A stretch of DNA of 47,680 bases, from the NCBI RefSeq assembly GCF_000506865.1, contig NZ_AYSV01000090.1, positions 1-47,680 on the forward strand, read 5' to 3'. This document shows, one piece after another, positions 38,075 through 46,830 of this stretch. The stretch's first letter is position 1; every line of letters starts with the position of its first letter. The position numbers and the translations under genes are program-made. The stretch comes from Pelistega indica (lineage in GTDB: Bacteria; Pseudomonadota; Gammaproteobacteria; Burkholderiales; Burkholderiaceae_B). The notes below the pieces were generated by a model. It had not been told where the DNA came from. It searched no databases and was given only the letters and a program-made list of their open reading frames with translations.

Positions 38075-39469
38075 ATGAAACACTTTCGTTTAACGACTTC
38101 ACTCCTACTACTAAGTATATTGACAGCGTGTAGTACCACAACAGTGAATATACCTCCCTCAAAAGTGACTTTACCAGACAGCTTTGAACATGGACAAAAA
38201 GCAAAAGGCGTTATTGATGTAAGCCAATGGTGGACTTTATGGAAAGACCCACAACTAAATTCCCTCGTTCAGCAAGGTATTGCAAATAACCTTGATATCG
38301 AATTAGCACGTACACACCTTGCCGAAGCACGTGCGACTGCTCAACTAGCCTCTGCAGATAAAGGACCCTCTATAGGACTTAGTGGCTCCGTAGGAGGCTT
38401 TGGCTCAAATGTCGATTTACCCTATATAGGAAAGCAAGATACAACAGGTTATAACGCTATGGGTGGTTTATCTGCCTCATGGGAACCTGATTTCTTTGGT
38501 AAAAAACAAAGTGATGCTGATGCCGCCAATTATGCGGCACTTAGCAAAGAAGAGGAAATTTATGCTACTCAAGTTGCCGTCGTCAGCCAAATAGCACAAT
38601 CCTATTTCAACTACAATGCGTTGTGGCGACAACATGATTTATTAAAGAAAAATATCGATGTTCTTGAGCAGCTACTTCGATACATGAAAGGACGTTTCCA
38701 AGCAGGACAAGTCACTCGTTATGAAGTGGATGAAGTGGAAACTAAAATATCGGTGTTACATTCTCAGCAAGCTGCCCTACTAGCTCAAGCAGAAAACTAT
38801 CAGAGACAAATTGCCGTATTATTGGGTAAACCACCCCAAGCCATCACCCTACACCCCAATACTAATGTATTAACCTATGCCCCTGCCGCACCATCTGGAC
38901 AATTACCAAGCAGTGTTATGGAACGTCGTCCCGATGTTCGCGCGCATGCCTTAGGTATCAAAGCCAGAGCCGCACAAGTAGCAAGTGCTAAGGCTGACTT
39001 ATTACCTCGCTTTGATATTAAATTTCTTGGACAAGGAGGACGCATTGGATTTGATAGTGATTTATCTGGGGTAAATATACTTGCCGGTGTTATCAGTGCC
39101 GGCGTACAACTACCCATCTTTACCAATGGTCGCATACAAGCCAATATTGATGCGGCTGATGCTCGTCTAAAAAGCAGTGTTATTGAATATGATAAAACAT
39201 TGTTAAAAGCACTAGCAGAAGTTGAAAGTAGTTACCATTTGCACGATGCACTTTCAACACGTATTCAACTCTTGAAAAAATCAGCATCATTACAACAAAA
39301 ACAGGCAAAAGACGCTTTCACTCTCTTTCAACATGGACACAAAACACTTGATAATGTCCTAACAGCCCAATTAGGTACATTAGACGTACAGAACCAATTA
39401 GATCAAGCGCAATTACAACGCCATGAAAATATGATTCGACTCTATCAAGCGTTAGGCGGAGGTTGGTAA
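38075..39469 (+). CDS. NodT-type outer membrane efflux lipoprotein
   Basis: TolC-like trimeric outer membrane channel that completes the tripartite exporter. 464 residues: a lipoprotein signal with lipobox LTAC (cysteine about residue 19), the RND/NodT start motif (VDVSQWWTLWKDPQLNSLVQQ) and two outer membrane efflux repeats at about 65-240 and 265-455 with repeated helices (ASAKADLLPRFDIKFLGQGG). GVQLPIFTNGRIQANIDAADA is the usual second-repeat signature. Last gene of the cassette. It is anchored by lipid as well as by barrel insertion. Confidence 0.92.
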   Translation: MKHFRLTTSLLLLSILTACSTTTVNIPPSKVTLPDSFEHGQKAKGVIDVSQWWTLWKDPQLNSLVQQGIANNLDIELARTHLAEARATAQLASADKGPSIGLSGSVGGFGSNVDLPYIGKQDTTGYNAMGGLSASWEPDFFGKKQSDADAANYAALSKEEEIYATQVAVVSQIAQSYFNYNALWRQHDLLKKNIDVLEQLLRYMKGRFQAGQVTRYEVDEVETKISVLHSQQAALLAQAENYQRQIAVLLGKPPQAITLHPNTNVLTYAPAAPSGQLPSSVMERRPDVRAHALGIKARAAQVASAKADLLPRFDIKFLGQGGRIGFDSDLSGVNILAGVISAGVQLPIFTNGRIQANIDAADARLKSSVIEYDKTLLKALAEVESSYHLHDALSTRIQLLKKSASLQQKQAKDAFTLFQHGHKTLDNVLTAQLGTLDVQNQLDQAQLQRHENMIRLYQALGGGW

Positions 39470-39615
39470 CGAGATAAGCTAATTTCTCTTATTAATTCCA
39501 TAGGGTTATAGAAAAACTGTCATTAACCGAAATAAATAGAAATACCGAAGAGTAGACGACTACTGTCAATCTCTGATAATCTGAGTCCATAGTTAGCTTC
39601 TATGAGGAGAATATA

Positions 39616-39822
39616 ATGAAAGCTCTAAACAAATTAACAATAATTTCACTATTAGCTCTTAGTATGACTGCTTGTGGTCATTTAAGCACTCGCGATAAAA
39701 GTACCATCGGTGGTGCTGGTATTGGTGCTGTTGCAGGCTCTCTACTTTCTGGCGGAAGTGCATTAGGTACTGTTGGGGGCGCTGCAGTGGGCGGTGTCAT
39801 TGGTAACCAAGTTGGTAAATAA
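39616..39822 (+). CDS. Small glycine-zipper lipoprotein (OsmB-like)
   Basis: 68-residue lipoprotein: signal with lipobox MTAC (cysteine 20), then a glycine/alanine-rich segment GGAGIGAVAGSLLSGGSALG...GGVIGNQVGK that forms the glycine zipper membrane domain of the OsmB/YMGG family. GAGGAG lies seven bases before the ATG and a strong terminator follows, so it is a monocistron. Such genes are commonly stress-induced; nothing in the sequence shows which stress applies here. Confidence 0.85.
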   Translation: MKALNKLTIISLLALSMTACGHLSTRDKSTIGGAGIGAVAGSLLSGGSALGTVGGAAVGGVIGNQVGK

Positions 39823-39854
39823 TTTTCTACCTTTTCAAATTTTTCCCCTATAAA

Positions 39855-39895
39855 AAATAGCCTAGTTAGTTCATCTTAACTAGGCTATTTATTTT
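39855..39895 (+). terminator. Rho-independent terminator after the OsmB-like gene
   Basis: Fourteen-base perfect arms at 39855-39868 and 39877-39890 (AAATAGCCTAGTTA and its complement) with an eight-base loop, followed by a T-rich tail. The preceding A tract makes it usable from the other side, where ettA ends at 39985. Confidence 0.92.
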
Positions 39896-39984
39896 TTGTA
39901 TTGGAAAAAGGTGTTCTCTTCTGACTCTAGACGTTATTCATCAAGAAAGTTCTCAAAACAGCACACTCTCCAAACATTGAGACG

Positions 39985-41658
39985 TTATTTCAATGCTTTA
40001 TAACGAATACGTTTTGGTTGAGCACCCTCTTCACCTAAACGACGTTTTTTATCCACTTCATATTCTTGATAGTTACCGTCAAAGAATACCACTTGTGAGT
40101 CACCCTCAAACGCTAAAATATGCGTAGCAATACGATCAAGGAACCAACGATCATGGCTGATTACCATAATACTACCTGCAAACTCTAATAAGGCATCCTC
40201 TAAGGCACGGAGGGTTTCTACATCTAGGTCATTTGACGGTTCATCCAGTAACAGCACATTACCGCCTTTAATCAGCGTTTTAGCCATATGTAAACGACCG
40301 CGTTCACCACCCGATAACATACCGACTTGTTTATTTTGATCAGACCCTTTGAAGTTAAAGCGTCCTAGATAGGCTCGCGCAGGCATTTCAAATTTACCTA
40401 CTGTTAATAAGTCTGCACCATTAGCAATATATTCAAATACTGTTTTTTCATTTTCCATGCCATCACGTGACTGATCCACAAATGAAATATTGGCTGTTTT
40501 ACCAATAATCACCTCTCCTGAATCTGGCTGCTCTTTACCAGTAATCATTCGGAATAATGTCGATTTACCCGCACCATTAGGACCAATAATCCCTACAATA
40601 GCCCCTGGTGGCACTTTAAAACTTAAATCGTCGATTAATAAACGATCCCCAAATGCTTTGCTCACATTTTTAAACTCAATCACCTCATTACCTAAGCGAT
40701 CGGCAACAGGAATAAAGATTTCTTGCGTTTCATTACGTTTTTGATAATCATAAGAAGAAAGTTCTTCAAAGCGTGCTAAACGTGCTTTAGATTTAGCCTG
40801 ACGACCCTTAGGATTCTGACGCACCCATTCCAATTCTTTCTTAATTGTTTTTTGGCGAGCTGATTCTTGACTTTCCTCTTGTTCCAAGCGTTTCTCTTTT
40901 TGCTCTAACCAAGAGCTATAATTGCCTTTCCAAGGAATGCCATGACCACGATCTAACTCTAAAATCCACTCTGCTGCATTATCCAAGAAATAACGATCGT
41001 GGGTAACAGCAACCACAGTCCCTGGGAATTTTTGTAAAAACTGCTCTAGCCAATCCACACTCTCTGCGTCTAAGTGATTGGTTGGCTCGTCCAATAACAA
41101 CATATCTGGCTTAGATAATAATAATGCACAAAGTGCCACACGACGTTTTTCACCACCTGATAGATTACCAATCACCGCCTCCCAAGGAGGTAAACGCAAG
41201 GCGTCTGCGGCAATTTCCATTTGGTGTTCAATATCATCTGAGCCACTAGACGCAGCAGCGGCAATAATCGATTCTAATTCTGCTTGCTCTGCAGCTAATT
41301 TATCAAAATCCGCATCAGGCTCTGCATATTCGTTATACACCTGCTCTAAGCGTTGACGAGCCGCAAAAACAGCACCTAATCCTTGCTCTACCGCTTGACG
41401 TACTGTATGCTCTGGATTAAGCTGTGGTTCTTGAGGTAAATAGCCGATATGTAAATTAGGCATAGGGATTGCTTCACCCTCAATTTCCTTATCCACACCT
41501 GCCATGATTTTTAGTAGTGTTGATTTTCCTGAGCCATTTAAACCGAGCACACCAATCTTAGCGCCGGGAAAAAATGATAAAGAAATATCACGAAGAATCT
41601 GACGCTTAGGTGGAACAATTTTTCCCACGCGGTTCATTGTAAAAACATATTGAGCCAT
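39985..41658 (-). CDS. ettA: Energy-dependent translational throttle protein EttA (ABC-F)
   Basis: Soluble ABC-F ATPase that binds the ribosomal E site and gates the first translocation by ATP/ADP ratio. 557 residues (555 in E. coli). ATPase 1 has [12 protein letters not shown] (near residue 39), [12 protein letters not shown] and [19 protein letters not shown]. The P-site tRNA interaction linker lies in the arginine/lysine-rich stretch at about 245-305. ATPase 2 has [12 protein letters not shown] and [15 protein letters not shown]. The start [22 protein letters not shown] is the EttA signature and separates it from Uup or YheS. GGTGAG precedes the ATG. Confidence 0.96.
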   Translation of the reverse strand: MAQYVFTMNRVGKIVPPKRQILRDISLSFFPGAKIGVLGLNGSGKSTLLKIMAGVDKEIEGEAIPMPNLHIGYLPQEPQLNPEHTVRQAVEQGLGAVFAARQRLEQVYNEYAEPDADFDKLAAEQAELESIIAAAASSGSDDIEHQMEIAADALRLPPWEAVIGNLSGGEKRRVALCALLLSKPDMLLLDEPTNHLDAESVDWLEQFLQKFPGTVVAVTHDRYFLDNAAEWILELDRGHGIPWKGNYSSWLEQKEKRLEQEESQESARQKTIKKELEWVRQNPKGRQAKSKARLARFEELSSYDYQKRNETQEIFIPVADRLGNEVIEFKNVSKAFGDRLLIDDLSFKVPPGAIVGIIGPNGAGKSTLFRMITGKEQPDSGEVIIGKTANISFVDQSRDGMENEKTVFEYIANGADLLTVGKFEMPARAYLGRFNFKGSDQNKQVGMLSGGERGRLHMAKTLIKGGNVLLLDEPSNDLDVETLRALEDALLEFAGSIMVISHDRWFLDRIATHILAFEGDSQVVFFDGNYQEYEVDKKRRLGEEGAQPKRIRYKALK

Positions 41659-41736
41659 AACTCACCATAAAAAAATTAATTAACTATCTTAATATTGTAA
41701 AAGATTGCTCTTTATTTTGTCTTTGTTCCCCCCTAT

Positions 41737-41766
41737 TTGCTGTTGAACAAGTGATAAGACTATAAT
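41737..41766 (+). promoter_or_regulatory. Promoter of the acidic hypothetical gene
   Basis: Consensus -10 TATAAT (41761-41766) with TTGCTG 18 bases upstream (41737-41742). Predicted start near 41773, giving a leader of roughly 28 bases to ATG 41801. Confidence 0.55.
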
Positions 41767-41800
41767 GGTCACGTGATAGACTTTACCTAACGCTACTGTT

Positions 41801-42316
41801 ATGCAACAAACCTTTACACCTGAAGAACTTGAATTACTTGCCAAAACTGTTGATGCGCTTAGTGCCTATATGGGGAAACCTGTGCTAGGCGAAATTGATC
41901 AGACCGAAGAGGGCTATGAGTGGATTGCCTTTGGTACACCACTAGAACAAGGAAAAGAGGTAGATAGTGATGCCGTTTTAATGCAAATGGGTGGTCCTGC
42001 TGCTCGTTTGGTTGGTGCTAGTGCACTCTTAGAAGATTTTAATCGTAGTGTATATCAGTGCGAATTCCTCTGGGGCATTCAGATTGGTGAACCACCGTTA
42101 CGCTTTACGCGCATTGATTATCAAGGGGATGAAGTTGATTGGTCCGAAGATTTGTCCATGTTACTTCCCTTTGGTTTAGATGATACGGACATCATTGCCG
42201 AGATGGAAGCTCAAGATATGAATGATGACTATGGTGACTTTGACGATGATGATATCGATGAAGAGACTCCATCACCTGAAAAAGGGACTTATTTAGGCAG
42301 AAAAGTCTGGCATTAA
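41801..42316 (+). CDS. Acidic hypothetical protein
   Basis: 171 residues, not recognised. No signal peptide or membrane segment, so probably cytosolic. Residues 1-135 look like a folded domain with tryptophans (YEWIAFGTP, CEFLWGIQIGEPPLRFTRIDY); the C-terminal 40 residues are very acidic (DYGDFDDDDIDEE) and end KGTYLGRKVWH. It has its own promoter and is divergent from ettA. Full-length codon use matches the neighbours, so it is a genuine gene. I recall proteins of this sort only as conserved hypotheticals in Burkholderiales; no function is offered. Confidence 0.75.
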   Translation: MQQTFTPEELELLAKTVDALSAYMGKPVLGEIDQTEEGYEWIAFGTPLEQGKEVDSDAVLMQMGGPAARLVGASALLEDFNRSVYQCEFLWGIQIGEPPLRFTRIDYQGDEVDWSEDLSMLLPFGLDDTDIIAEMEAQDMNDDYGDFDDDDIDEETPSPEKGTYLGRKVWH

Positions 42317-42638
42317 GCCTGTGCTCTTATCAAGGGCTGAGTTTTGACAATCTTCTTTTAATCCGTTGATTGTCATCCTTCATAGTTTACCTGCTACTTA
42401 AACCACATCTGAACTATGCTATGCAAATTTGCTCAAAACGCCGTACCTTTGTGCATTATTGGCGTTTTAGCATATACTACATTGGCATCCTCTCCGTTCT
42501 AAAGGACGGGATATAAGGTATGAGTGGATAAAAAAACATTAGTTTAACTATAAATTAATGTGCCATGACATTATTATTTATACATTACCCTTGCTATCGG
42601 TGCAGTGATTGCCACCAAGAGTTTGGCTTTCCAGTCTG
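42317..42638. other. Gene-free gap with several inverted repeats
   Basis: 322 bases without a supported gene. It contains TGACAATC/GATTGTCA (42345-42352 and 42368-42375), AAAACGCC/GGCGTTTT (42435-42442 and 42461-42468; probably a terminator of either strand) and the IS200/IS605-like hairpin at 42482-42515. The rest shows nothing clear. Confidence 0.5.
42482..42515 (-). mobile_element. Orphan hairpin resembling an IS200/IS605-family right end
   Basis: Read on the minus strand it is ATCCCGTCCTTTAGAACGG followed by AGAGGATGCCAA. This closely parallels the widespread pattern of a CCCCGTCCTTTAG hairpin followed by GGATGTCAA at the right end of tnpB-carrying IS605-type elements (and the 3' end of omegaRNA). 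The stem is 7 bases with one wobble on the plus strand. No tnpA or tnpB remnant is visible, so it would be a solo relic. The resemblance is by eye. Confidence 0.35.
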
Positions 42639-43496
42639 TTAATTGTCCCCACTCGGTACTGCCTGACCTTGTTTAGCTAACACACGTTTAAAACGATTAT
42701 AGCGAATCGCTGCTTTGATAAACTCTTTGGGCTGATATTTAAACCATGGTAGGCAATCATTGACCATATCTTTGGCAAGCCATAACAACCCCAAAGCATG
42801 CTTATCCCCTACACTATGCCCTTCTCTTGACAAAGAATCCTGACTATCAAAATAGGTACGATACACTTGATTAATAAATAAGGTTTTATACCCATCTCTG
42901 GCAATACGTCGCCACACCAAACTCTCTGGTACAAACCCAGCAATATCTTCAGGGAATGGATATTTTCTCAATACCGCTGTATTAAGACAGCCGAATTTCT
43001 CACCTCTGACTTTATATTTAAAATACATATCAATCGCTGGAATCGCCATCACATCACGAGGATACGGATCACCCACAATCTCCCCATTAGGCTTAGCACA
43101 TAAGCCTGTAATCCCAATAAACTGCTCACGATTTTCAAGTTGCTGCCACGTACTCCACATATGCGCTAAGGCATCTGGCTCAATCGTATCATCACTATCT
43201 AAGGCAACTAATAACTCGCCATGAGCTTCTCGCACACCGTGATTAAAGGCTGTTTTTTTATGTTGATTAGGCTGCCATACATAGCGAATAGTAAGCTTTT
43301 GCTCATCTATCCATTGCTGAACAAGTTCTCGCGTATTATCTGTAGAACCATCGTCCACAATCAACCATTCAAATGATGTAAATGTTTGTTGTAATAAACT
43401 TTCATAGACTCGCGGTAATGTTGATGCACGATTATAGGTCGGTGTCATCACCGTTATCGGCAATTCAGATGTTTGTACTATCTCAGCCATCATCAA
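42639..43496 (-). CDS. Family 2 glycosyltransferase
   Basis: 285-residue GT-A fold transferase that adds a sugar from a nucleotide donor, probably to a surface glycan. N-terminal motif ITVMTPTYNRASTLPRVYESLL, acidic donor-binding DDGSTDN (about residue 47) and metal-binding DSDDTIEPDA (about residue 99), then FGCLNTAVLRKYPFPE. No membrane segments. The start may be ATG 43496 or 43493. It has no glycan operon around it, and the acceptor is unknown. A terminator separates it from the small ORF upstream. Confidence 0.88.
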   Translation of the reverse strand: MMMAEIVQTSELPITVMTPTYNRASTLPRVYESLLQQTFTSFEWLIVDDGSTDNTRELVQQWIDEQKLTIRYVWQPNQHKKTAFNHGVREAHGELLVALDSDDTIEPDALAHMWSTWQQLENREQFIGITGLCAKPNGEIVGDPYPRDVMAIPAIDMYFKYKVRGEKFGCLNTAVLRKYPFPEDIAGFVPESLVWRRIARDGYKTLFINQVYRTYFDSQDSLSREGHSVGDKHALGLLWLAKDMVNDCLPWFKYQPKEFIKAAIRYNRFKRVLAKQGQAVPSGDN

Positions 43497-43552
43497 TCCA
43501 TAAAAAACTAAATTTCTTAATTTATAGCGTCTAGTGTATGGCTAGACTCATA

Positions 43553-43596
43553 AATAAAAGCCAAGAATCATGACGAATCTTGGCTTTAAATTTTTG
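43553..43596. terminator. Terminator after the small basic ORF
   Basis: Arms AAAGCCAAGA (43557-43566) and TCTTGGCTTT (43578-43587) with an 11-base loop; T-rich tracts on both sides. On the minus strand it lies about 55 bases past the stop of the 42-codon ORF. Confidence 0.8.
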
Positions 43597-43640
43597 CTAA
43601 CAGCATAATAAATTATCTGTTATCGGCTAGGTTAAACTGA

Positions 43641-43769
43641 TTATACGCGTTTAACTTTTTCTAGCATTTTAAAAGTACCCTTTGGAGCGCCTACAAACAA
43701 ACGTTTGAATGCTTTACCTAAGCAACGGCGTTCTAGAGTATTACGACGATTGCGTTTGATTTCTGCCAT
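43641..43769 (-). CDS. 42-residue highly basic protein
   Basis: A short frame that begins MAEIKRNRRNTLERR and ends KMLEKVKRV. GGAG lies six bases before ATG 43769 (a second ATG at 43772 directly precedes it). About a third of the residues are lysine or arginine; there is one cysteine and no membrane segment. Codons look like the neighbours' (CGT/CGC arginine, AAA lysine). A good terminator follows, so it seems to be an independent small transcription unit. Composition suggests an RNA-, ribosome- or DNA-binding peptide, but it is not a ribosomal protein I recognise (not L34, L36 or S21). Confidence 0.6.
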   Translation of the reverse strand: MAEIKRNRRNTLERRCLGKAFKRLFVGAPKGTFKMLEKVKRV

Positions 43770-43940
43770 CATGATCTCCGAAGAACAATTTTGAGTGAAT
43801 TTACTAGTTTAGCCTAATTTTCACGTTATCGGGTTGTTTTTTTAATTTTTCATGCTAAATCTGTTGTTTTTAGTATATTCATCTCAACCATTCGCTATCG
43901 TAGCACAGTTTATCAACTGTTCAATTAAGTAATTGACCAG

Positions 43941-45002
43941 TTAGTTCGCCATTTTTATTGCTAGTGCTATAGCCTCTCTTAACGAGCTTTCATCAGCAAT
44001 GCCTTGCCCTGCAATATCAAAGGCTGTGCCATGATCCACACTTGTACGAATAAACGGTAAGCCTACCGTCACATTCACACCTGTATCCACGCCTAAATAC
44101 TTTACTGGAATCAGTCCTTGGTCATGGTACTGCGCTACGACAATGTCAAACTCCCCCTGACGAGCCCGCATAAAAATCGTATCTCCGGGATAAGGACCTC
44201 TGACATTGATACCCTCTTGCTGTAGCTTTTGGATAACAGGCGTAATCACGTTGATTTCCTCGTGACCAAAGCGTCCCTCTTCACCTGCATGAGGATTAAG
44301 ACCAGCCACGGCAATACGTCCATTCGATAGTCCTAATTGTTGACAAGCTTTTTGTGCTAAGCGAATCGTAATTTCTTCACGCTCTGCGGTCACTTGACGT
44401 GACACCTCAGCCAAGCCTATATGAATGGTTACTAAAATGACTCTTAGCTCATCATTGAGTAGCATCATGCCTACATGCTCTACCCCTGCTTGTTGGGCAA
44501 GAATTTCCGTATGACCGGGAAAATCGTACCCTGCCATTTTTAAAGAGACTTTATGCAACGGTGCTGTGACAATAGCGCTAATTTTACCTTGCATGGCATG
44601 CTCTATCGCTGTCGTTAAAAAAACATAGCTGCCATGCCCTGCTTCAGCACTCGTTTGTCCCAATATCAAACGCTCATCAAACCGTATCCCACTATCAATC
44701 ACTGGGATACGAACCAAAGCATCAGCTTTCTTTTGCTTATCTGCAGTGACTGTGGCTTGTGTTTCTTGCCATAGTTGAAAAGCTTGTTCAGGTGTTTCAC
44801 AGGCAATAATCTCTGGGGTTGGTAAGCCACAAAATGTAGCCGCACGCTGTAAACTAAACACATCTCCATACACAACACAAGGTCTATCTATCCCTTGATA
44901 AAACAATTTAACAATCAATTCAGGACCAATACCTGCAGCATCACCCATCGTAATACCAATAGGTGCTGATTGGAAGAAAAGAGGAAAAGAGGTTGTAGAC
45001 AT
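43941..45002 (-). CDS. pdxA: 4-hydroxythreonine-4-phosphate dehydrogenase
   Basis: NAD-dependent enzyme of DXP-dependent pyridoxal phosphate synthesis. 353 residues from ATG 45002 (an in-frame TTG at 45038 adds 12 hydrophobic residues that the family lacks). Motifs are PIGITMGDAAGIGPELIVK, a metal-binding histidine in AGYDFPGHTEILA, VAGLNPHAGEEGRFGHEE and VAQYHDQGLIPVKYLG with the third metal histidine. It usually stands between surA and rsmA; here it is on its own. No clear ribosome site. Confidence 0.95.
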   Translation of the reverse strand: MSTTSFPLFFQSAPIGITMGDAAGIGPELIVKLFYQGIDRPCVVYGDVFSLQRAATFCGLPTPEIIACETPEQAFQLWQETQATVTADKQKKADALVRIPVIDSGIRFDERLILGQTSAEAGHGSYVFLTTAIEHAMQGKISAIVTAPLHKVSLKMAGYDFPGHTEILAQQAGVEHVGMMLLNDELRVILVTIHIGLAEVSRQVTAEREEITIRLAQKACQQLGLSNGRIAVAGLNPHAGEEGRFGHEEINVITPVIQKLQQEGINVRGPYPGDTIFMRARQGEFDIVVAQYHDQGLIPVKYLGVDTGVNVTVGLPFIRTSVDHGTAFDIAGQGIADESSLREAIALAIKMAN

Positions 45003-45065
45003 AAGATAAGCTGTAACTGGAATCACTAATACAATCAATATGCTATCTTACTCTTATTATGCCTA

Positions 45066-45996
45066 TCATAGATTATAGGCAAAGTGTTTTGTATAAGTTT
45101 GTTTGAAATAATAGGTATTCTTAAATCCTAAATACTCAGCAACTTGGCTTGGTGTCCAATCTAATGCTAATAATTCTGAAGCTTTTAACATACGACATTT
45201 AAGTGCATATTTGGCAATGCTATCACCTGTTTTTATTTTAAATAACCGCTTTAAATCACACTCATTCAAACCTACACGCTGTGATAGTTTTCTTATCGTA
45301 ATCGTTTGCCTATATTCCTGAGTCAAAATATGAATAGCATCATTAATAGCTCTTTCTTTATGACACACATTAGCATCTTGTTTATGTTGCAATAAAATAG
45401 CCAATAAGCTTAATACAGCCCCCTCTAACTGAATAAGACCTAATCGATTCTGAGCAATAGGCAAATGAAACAAGTAATTCGCATGATGTAAAAAATCCTT
45501 CTCCAATTCTGAAAGAATTTTTACACGGTTATTGGTTTGTCGAAAAAAATCTAAAATGGGACTTTCGTACTCTTTTCCAACTAAGTCATCAATCAAACTT
45601 TTATCAAAATCTATAGATAACATTATTAAATTTTCATTTGCTGGCAACTTAATACCTACATTACCTAAATTCCCTTGTCGAAGCATAACCATAGGAGACG
45701 TGACTCCATACGTCTTATTAAAATCAGAAAATGTAACCTCTTGAGAACCACTTTAAAAAAACATTAATACCAAAATAATGAAGCGGCAAATTACGTTCAA
45801 TATCAGTACTCTCATTTAGCCTTAATTCGCTACGAACAATATTAATATCCTTAAAATTAGAGTTATCAACGAAGCCTTTCCCATATTGTTCTTTCAAATG
45901 ATAGACTTGATAGTTATTAAAATAGTGGGTCTCTACGAAGAACGTATCGTTTGCCATTGCTTTTTGATGTATATCAAAATAAGTAGATTTCATCAT
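45066..45996 (-). pseudogene. AraC-family regulator of the siderophore locus, frameshifted
   Basis: Transcription activator probably responding to a siderophore (PchR/AlcR type). The N-terminal part runs from ATG 45996 (AGGTAAA upstream) to HYFGINVFL. There a run of three T at 45752-45754 contains one surplus base (extra A in coding sense). Removing it continues SGSQEVTFSDFNKTYG and leads into the C-terminal part, for a 309-residue total, a normal length. The double helix-turn-helix is at the end (ITIRKLSQRVGLNECDLKRLFKIKTG and PSQVAEYLGFKNTYYFKQTY). It lies 45 bases after the ATPase gene and is probably the last gene of the locus. Error or pseudogene is undecided. Confidence 0.85.
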
Positions 45997-46041
45997 TTTA
46001 CCTATCCTTTTAGCAAGTATATTGCTCTTAACATTCGTCCT

Positions 46042-46830
46042 CTACGCTGCATTCTCATGGAATGACAAAGGAATACACATAGGTATCCCATGGTATGGGT
46101 CTTGAATAACCTTATTTTTCAACTGAAATAGGTCATAAATTTTCTCTTCTGTCATTATTTCTTGAGGAGTACCTGTATACGCAATAGCATGATTTTTAAT
46201 CGCTATCATATAATCGGCAAACCGTGCTGCTAAATTTACATCATGCAATACCATGACAATTGTTTTCTTTTCCTCTTTATTTAATTTACGTAATAACTCC
46301 AAAATATCTAGTTGATAAGGTAAATCTAAATAGGTAGTAGGTTCATCTAAAAATATATAAGGTGTATCTTGTGCTAATGTCATGGCAATCCATGCTCTTT
46401 GTCGTTGTCCTCCAGATAATGAATCTAGGGGTTGATCAACAAAAACATCACTTCCTGTCAAGTGCAATGCTTTTTGGACACACTCTTCATCAAGATGACT
46501 CCATTTTGAAAATAAATGATGGTATGGATAACGACCATATCTAACTAATTGTTTGACTGTCAGCCCTTCTAGTATGGCTTGATTTTGGGATAACAACGCT
46601 AAAACCTTAGCCATATCTTTTGGTGACGATTTATAAATATTTTTTTGCCCTAATAAGATTTCGCCGTGAGTAGGTAATAATTGACGCGCAAATGCTTTTA
46701 ATAATGTTGATTTACCGCAACCATTTGATCCAATCAAAACTGTTATTTTCTCACTAGGTATGTCTAAAGTTAAATTTGAAAAAATTTCTTTTTGTTGGTA
46801 TGCCAGGGTAATTTTCTTAGCTTTTAACAT
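46042..46830 (-). CDS. Iron-siderophore ABC transporter ATPase (FepC/FecE type)
   Basis: Energises uptake of ferric siderophores through a FecCD-type permease. 262 residues with Walker A GSNGCGKSTLLK (about 34-45), LSGGQRQRAWIAMTLAQ signature, Walker B YIFLDEPTTYLDL and switch histidine in VLHDVNLAARFADY. SGGQRQRAWIAM and the DLPYQLDILELL segment are typical of the FepC/FecE subgroup. It overlaps the end of the FhuF-like gene by 14 bases, so they are coupled. The permease and binding protein are not in the window and presumably lie to the right or elsewhere. Confidence 0.93.
   Translation of the reverse strand: MLKAKKITLAYQQKEIFSNLTLDIPSEKITVLIGSNGCGKSTLLKAFARQLLPTHGEILLGQKNIYKSSPKDMAKVLALLSQNQAILEGLTVKQLVRYGRYPYHHLFSKWSHLDEECVQKALHLTGSDVFVDQPLDSLSGGQRQRAWIAMTLAQDTPYIFLDEPTTYLDLPYQLDILELLRKLNKEEKKTIVMVLHDVNLAARFADYMIAIKNHAIAYTGTPQEIMTEEKIYDLFQLKNKVIQDPYHGIPMCIPLSFHENAA

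Noticed and set aside
39470-39615. tRNA or small RNA between the efflux channel gene and the OsmB-like gene
   Set aside because: No cloverleaf, CCA-like end or strong hairpin-plus-T terminator is present in these bases.
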